DNA of 42,855 nucleotides from CADEED01 sp035525785 (lineage in GTDB: Bacteria > Pseudomonadota > Gammaproteobacteria > Steroidobacterales > Steroidobacteraceae), in the NCBI GenBank assembly GCA_035525785.1, contig DATLDQ010000076.1, forward strand, positions 1 to 42,855, written 5' to 3'. The position numbers and the translations under genes are program-made. Below, in pieces: positions 39,506 to 42,855 of this stretch (its first letter is position 1; the number at the start of each line of letters is the position of its first letter). The notes beneath the pieces were generated by a model that was given only the letters and a program-made list of their open reading frames with translations, made no database searches and was not told the DNA's origin.

Positions 39506-41146
39506 ATGGCACACGACACGACCGCCGATCACGCCCATCACGACGAGCACGACCACCACGGTCCGGCCCATGGCTGGCGCCGCTGGGTCTTCGCGACGAA
39601 TCACAAGGACATCGGCACGATGTACCTGATCTTCGCCTGCACGATGTTCTTCATCGGCGGACTCATGGCGATGATCATCCGCGCGGAGCTGTTCCAGCCT
39701 GGCCTGCAGCTGGTCGACCCGCAGTTCTTCAACTCGATGACCACCATGCATGCGCTGGTCATGATCTTCGGCGCGGTCATGCCGGCCTGGACGGGTCTGG
39801 CCAACTGGATGATCCCGATGCAGGTGGGCGCGCCCGACATGGCGCTGCCGCGTCTCAACAACTTCTCGTTCTGGATCCTGCCGTTCGCGTTCACGCTGCT
39901 GCTGGGCACGCTGTTCGTGCCGGGCGGCGCGCCGGCCGGAGGCTGGACGCTGTACCCGCCGCTGTCGCTGCAGATGGGTGACGGCTTCCCGATGGCGATC
40001 TTCGCCATCCATCTCATGGGCGCATCGTCGATCCTCGGCTCGATCAACGTCGTCGTGACGATCATGAACATGCGCGCGCCGGGCGTCGGCCTCCTGAACA
40101 TGCCGCTCTTCTGCTGGAGCTGGTTGATCACGGCCTATCTGCTCATCGCCACCATGCCGGTGCTCGCCGGCGCGGTCACGATGCTGCTCACCGATCACTT
40201 CTTCGGCACGACGTTCTTCTCGGCATCGGGCGGCGGCGACCCGGTGATGTTCCAGCACATCTTCTGGTTCTTCGGCCATCCCGAGGTGTACATCCTGATC
40301 CTGCCGGCCTTCGGCATCATCTCGGAGATCATCCCGACGTTCTCGCGCAAGCCTTTGTTCGGCTATGACGCGATGGTGTACGCCACCGCGGCGATTGCCT
40401 TCCTGTCGTTCATCGTGTGGGCGCACCACATGTTCACGGTGGGCATGCCGCTCGCCGGACAGCTGTTCTTCACGCTGTCGACCATGATGATTTCCATCCC
40501 CACGGGCGTGAAGGTCTTCAACTGGACCGCGACCATGTGGAAGGGCTCGCTCACGTTCGAGACGCCGATGCTGTTCGCGCTGTCGTTCCTCTTCCTGTTC
40601 ACCATCGGCGGCTTCTCGGGCCTCATGCTCGCGGTGGTGCCGGCAGACTTCCAGTATCACGACACCTACTTCGTGGTGGCGCACTTCCACTACGTGCTGG
40701 TGCCGGGCGCCATCTTCGCCATCATGGCGGGCGTGTACTACTGGCTGCCCAAGTGGACTGGCCGCATGTACGACGAGAAGCTCGGCAAGCTGCACTTCTG
40801 GCTGTCGACCATCTTCGTGAACGTGCTGTTCTTCCCGCAGCATTTCCTGGGTCTGGCCGGAATGCCACGCCGCATCCCCGACTACTCCACGCAGTTCGCG
40901 GACTGGAACATGGTCTCGTCCATCGGCGCGTTCGGCTTCGGCCTCTCGCAGCTGCTGTTCCCGTACATCATCTGGAAGTGCGTGAAGGGCGGGCAGAAGG
41001 CGACCAGCGAAGTCTGGGAAGGCGCGCGCGGCCTCGAGTGGCAGCTCACTTCGCCTCCGCCGTACCACAGCTGGACGGTACCGCCGTCGCTCGCGACCGT
41101 GCGGCGTGCCGACAAGCATATCGAGGAAGGCGATGTCGCCGTCTGA
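39506..41146 (+). CDS. coxA: Cytochrome c oxidase subunit I (aa3 type)
   Basis: The 546-residue protein has 12 membrane helices and all ligands for heme a, heme a3 and CuB: HALVMIFGAVMP (heme a His), GHPEVYILILP (CuB His cross-linked to Tyr, with the Glu of the D pathway), WAHHMFTVG (two CuB His) and DTYFVVAHFHYVL (heme a3 and heme a). The GHPEVY form marks the A1 subtype. The first 22 residues contain eight His, absent from the mitochondrial enzyme and of unknown use. A 39-codon ORF overlaps its 3' end by 14 bases. It reduces O2 to water and pumps protons. Confidence 0.98.
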   Translation: MAHDTTADHAHHDEHDHHGPAHGWRRWVFATNHKDIGTMYLIFACTMFFIGGLMAMIIRAELFQPGLQLVDPQFFNSMTTMHALVMIFGAVMPAWTGLANWMIPMQVGAPDMALPRLNNFSFWILPFAFTLLLGTLFVPGGAPAGGWTLYPPLSLQMGDGFPMAIFAIHLMGASSILGSINVVVTIMNMRAPGVGLLNMPLFCWSWLITAYLLIATMPVLAGAVTMLLTDHFFGTTFFSASGGGDPVMFQHIFWFFGHPEVYILILPAFGIISEIIPTFSRKPLFGYDAMVYATAAIAFLSFIVWAHHMFTVGMPLAGQLFFTLSTMMISIPTGVKVFNWTATMWKGSLTFETPMLFALSFLFLFTIGGFSGLMLAVVPADFQYHDTYFVVAHFHYVLVPGAIFAIMAGVYYWLPKWTGRMYDEKLGKLHFWLSTIFVNVLFFPQHFLGLAGMPRRIPDYSTQFADWNMVSSIGAFGFGLSQLLFPYIIWKCVKGGQKATSEVWEGARGLEWQLTSPPPYHSWTVPPSLATVRRADKHIEEGDVAV

Positions 41147-41252
41147 ACTGGCCGAACGCCGCGCGAAAGCGCGGCGTACCGCAATCATTCTCGGGATGGT
41201 CGCACTCGCGTTCTACGTGGGCTTCATCGTGATGTCGGTGTCCAAGGCCTGA
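41133..41252 (+). CDS. Small single-pass membrane protein between coxA and ctaG
   Basis: An ATG at 41133, in another frame inside the end of coxA, opens a 39-codon ORF: a charged start (SPSELAERRAKARR), one hydrophobic helix (about 16-35, AIILGMVALAFYVGFIVMSV) and a short SKA end. Its stop lies one base before the ctaG ATG. Small membrane ORFs at this place are known in other proteobacterial cox operons as small assembly or subunit IV-like proteins. Size, topology and tight coupling support it being real; the assignment to that class is inferred. Confidence 0.72.
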   Translation: MSPSELAERRAKARRTAIILGMVALAFYVGFIVMSVSKA

Positions 41253-41253
41253 C

Positions 41254-41808
41254 ATGAGCGAAGCGCCCGCCAAGCCGGACGACAACACGCGTCTCACGCT
41301 GAAGCTGTTGGGCTTCGCGTTGGGCAGCTTCGCGTTCTGCTTCGCGCTGGTGCCGCTGTATGACGTGCTCTGCGATCTCACCGGCTTCGGCAATCAGAAG
41401 CTGCTAGTCGAGCAGCGCCTGACGACCGAGAAGCCGGATGACACGCGCAGCATCACCATCGACTTCATCGCCGAGCTGCCCTCGGTGGGCAACTGGGAGT
41501 TCCGTCCCACGGTGGCGTCGATGACCGTGCACCCGGGGCGTCTCTACGAGACCGAGTTCTTCGCGCACAACCTCACGGGCCGTGCGCAGCTCGCGCAGGC
41601 CGTGCCGAACATCGCGCCGGGCCGCGCCGCGGGCTACTTCCGCAAGACCGAATGTTTCTGCTTCACCCCGCAAAAGTTCGCGGTGGATGAACAGCGGCCC
41701 ATGGCCGTGCGCTTCGTGGTGGACCCCGCGATCCCGCGCTCGGTGGACCGCATCACCCTTTCGTACACTTTCTATGACGAGTCCACGCGAGTGGGCTCAT
41801 TGAACTAG
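41254..41808 (+). CDS. ctaG: Cytochrome c oxidase assembly protein CtaG/Cox11
   Basis: The 184-residue protein has one N-terminal membrane segment (about 16-36) and a periplasmic immunoglobulin-like domain with the copper motif TECFCFTPQ (Cys134, Cys136). It delivers copper to the CuB site of subunit I. A third Cys near the membrane segment (VLCDLTGFG), also conserved in Cox11, is present. It lies one base after the small ORF and 14 bp before coxC, inside the operon. Confidence 0.96.
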   Translation: MSEAPAKPDDNTRLTLKLLGFALGSFAFCFALVPLYDVLCDLTGFGNQKLLVEQRLTTEKPDDTRSITIDFIAELPSVGNWEFRPTVASMTVHPGRLYETEFFAHNLTGRAQLAQAVPNIAPGRAAGYFRKTECFCFTPQKFAVDEQRPMAVRFVVDPAIPRSVDRITLSYTFYDESTRVGSLN

Positions 41809-41822
41809 CACAGGGATATCTC

Positions 41823-42710
41823 ATGGCTGACGCGCACGCCCTTTCCGGCGAAAAGTATTACGTACCTCACGAGAGCAGGTGGCCGATCATCGGCTCGGCT
41901 GCGTTCTTCACGTTCCTGCTGGGCGTGATCGCGCTGCTGAACCACTGGACGCCGGCCTGGGCGATGATCCCGGGCTTCGCGCTGGTCGTTTACATGTTCA
42001 TCGGCTGGTTCGGCAACGTCATCGCCGAGAACCAGCAAGGCCTGTATGGCCTCGATGTCGACCGCTCCTTCCGCATGGGAATGATGTGGTTCATCTTTTC
42101 CGAAGTGATGTTCTTCGCCGCGTTCTTCGGCGCGCTGTTCTACGCGCGGTCGTTCTCGGTGCCGTGGCTCGGCGGCGAGGGTGTCAAGGTCATCGGCAAC
42201 GAGCTGCTGCACCCGATGTACGAGAATGCCTGGCCCACCAACGGCCCCGCCCAGCTCGGCCCGCGCGACAACGGCTCATTCGAGGTGATTCCGGCGTTCG
42301 GCCTCCCGGCGCTGAACACCATCATCCTGCTGCTGTCGGGTGTCACGGTGACCATCGCCCACCACGCGCTGCGCGCCGGCAAGCGTGGCGTGCTCAACGT
42401 CTTCCTGGCCGCGACCTTCCTGCTCGGCTTCCTATTCGTGTACCTGCAGGCCATGGAATACGGCCATGCGTACCACGAGCTCGGCCTGCAGCTCGGCACC
42501 GGCATTTACGGCTCCACGTTCTTCATGCTGACCGGCTTCCACGGTTTCCACGTGACGATGGGCGCCATCATGCTGTTGTGCATCTGGCTGCGCACGATGA
42601 AGGGTCATTTCACGCCCGAGCGCCACTTCGCATTCGAGGCGGTGGCCTGGTACTGGCACTTCGTGGACGTGGTCTGGTTAGGCCTGTTCATCTTCGTCTA
42701 CTGGGTCTGA
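41823..42710 (+). CDS. coxC: Cytochrome c oxidase subunit III
   Basis: The 295-residue membrane protein has seven helices. It carries MMWFIFSEVMFFAAFFGALFYAR (conserved Glu), LPALNTIILLLSGVTVTIAHHALR, EYGHAYHELG...YGSTFFMLTGFHGFHVTMG and FAFEAVAWYWHFVDVVWLGLFIFVYW. It completes the core oxidase with subunits I and II. It is the last gene of the operon; a palindromic repeat and a strong terminator follow. Full length. Confidence 0.97.
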   Translation: MADAHALSGEKYYVPHESRWPIIGSAAFFTFLLGVIALLNHWTPAWAMIPGFALVVYMFIGWFGNVIAENQQGLYGLDVDRSFRMGMMWFIFSEVMFFAAFFGALFYARSFSVPWLGGEGVKVIGNELLHPMYENAWPTNGPAQLGPRDNGSFEVIPAFGLPALNTIILLLSGVTVTIAHHALRAGKRGVLNVFLAATFLLGFLFVYLQAMEYGHAYHELGLQLGTGIYGSTFFMLTGFHGFHVTMGAIMLLCIWLRTMKGHFTPERHFAFEAVAWYWHFVDVVWLGLFIFVYWV

Positions 42711-42720
42711 GTATCCGGGC

Positions 42721-42745
42721 GGGGACAGATTTAAAATCTGTCCCT
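42721..42745. repeat. Palindromic repeat element, copy 2, after coxC
   Basis: Arms GGGACAGATTT and AAATCTGTCCC flank one A (42722-42744, perfect); one further G-T pair extends it to 42721-42745. It is the same element as at 37269-37293, here in non-coding sequence 10 bp after the coxC stop. Confidence 0.85.
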
Positions 42746-42759
42746 TCGCCAGCTATCCA

Positions 42760-42790
42760 CGGGGCGCCACTAGGCGCCCCGTTTTCTTTT
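42760..42790 (+). terminator. Rho-independent terminator of the cox operon
   Basis: CGGGGCGCC and GGCGCCCCG form a perfect 9-bp stem with an ACTA loop, followed by TTTTCTTTT. It closes the DUF2244-coxBA-ctaG-coxC unit. Confidence 0.92.
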
Positions 42791-42823
42791 GCGCGATTGG
42801 TTAGACCACGCCATCATCGGCGC

Positions 42824-42855
42824 ATGGCTTCCATCCTCCTCGTCGGTCCCGGCGC
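42824..42855 (+). CDS. Start of a further gene, possibly a Rossmann-fold protein (partial)
   Basis: ATG 42824 opens MASILLVGPG, a strand followed by a Gly-rich turn as in NAD(P)-binding epimerases or dehydrogenases. Only ten codons are in the window and no clear ribosome-binding site is seen. The gene is tentative. Confidence 0.35.
   Translation, partial: MASILLVGPG

Noticed and set aside
39500..41188. 562-codon open frame antisense to coxA
   Set aside because: A shadow of the coxA frame, rich in His, Arg and Glu with no recognisable domain.
42721..42745. Palindrome as the cox operon terminator
   Set aside because: It has no T tract, and a far stronger terminator lies 15 bp downstream.

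Overview
The window reads as a chromosomal segment of a high-GC, Gram-negative, aerobic gammaproteobacterium. Several gene orders point there: pilM-pilN divergent from a class A penicillin-binding protein, the yicC-gmk-rpoZ-spoT-ridA-recG block divergent from rph-rdgB-hemW, and comF divergent from bioBFCD. An aa3-type oxidase locus with Cox11 and a DUF2244 gene agrees with this. A Xanthomonadales/Nevskiales/Steroidobacteraceae-like origin is my best guess, from gene order only. There are no tRNA or rRNA genes, insertion sequences, phage genes or CRISPR arrays. Almost everything is coding, and gene junctions are tight, often ATGA or TGATG overlaps.

Layout. 0-1.4 kb: start of a type IV pilus assembly operon (pilM, then pilN running off the left edge). 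1.8-4.9 kb: PBP1A and a nucleotidyltransferase-like protein of unknown role. 5-8.2 kb, minus strand: rpmE, an M48 lipoprotein protease and citrate synthase. 8.2-8.56 kb: an AT-richer control region with two perfect, inverted DnaA boxes just upstream of a good sigma-70 promoter for rpmE. 8.56-11.8 kb, minus: PP2C phosphatase, rph, rdgB, hemW. 11.9-18.65 kb, plus: yicC, gmk, rpoZ, spoT, ridA, recG (nucleotide metabolism, stringent response, repair). 18.7-21.3 kb, plus: a TonB with Fur-box-like sites, an unknown lipoprotein, and ubiA.

21.35-27.05 kb, minus: a sugar-acid catabolic cluster of the De Ley-Doudoroff type. It holds a DgoR-like FCD regulator, a probable D-galactose 1-dehydrogenase, an SDR, KDGal kinase, KDPGal aldolase and a Na+/solute symporter. 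Lactonase and galactonate dehydratase are absent. 27.1-30.7 kb, minus: an unusual five-gene unit combining a NrtA/TauA-class ABC importer with a SCO-type copper chaperone and a small cupredoxin-like protein. Divergent from it (30.8-33.3 kb) are a GMC oxidoreductase and its Tat-signal-bearing small subunit. This 27-33 kb block is the best candidate for an undescribed system: periplasmic redox/copper chemistry coupled to import of an unknown substrate.

33.3-38 kb: comF (minus) and bioB-bioF-bioC-bioD (plus). BioB carries a His/Cys-rich tail. The bioC/bioD junction is formed by a palindromic repeat, with a second copy after the cox operon. 38-42.7 kb: DUF2244 gene, coxB, coxA, a 39-codon membrane ORF, ctaG and coxC, closed by a strong terminator. 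The right edge holds the first codons of a further gene.
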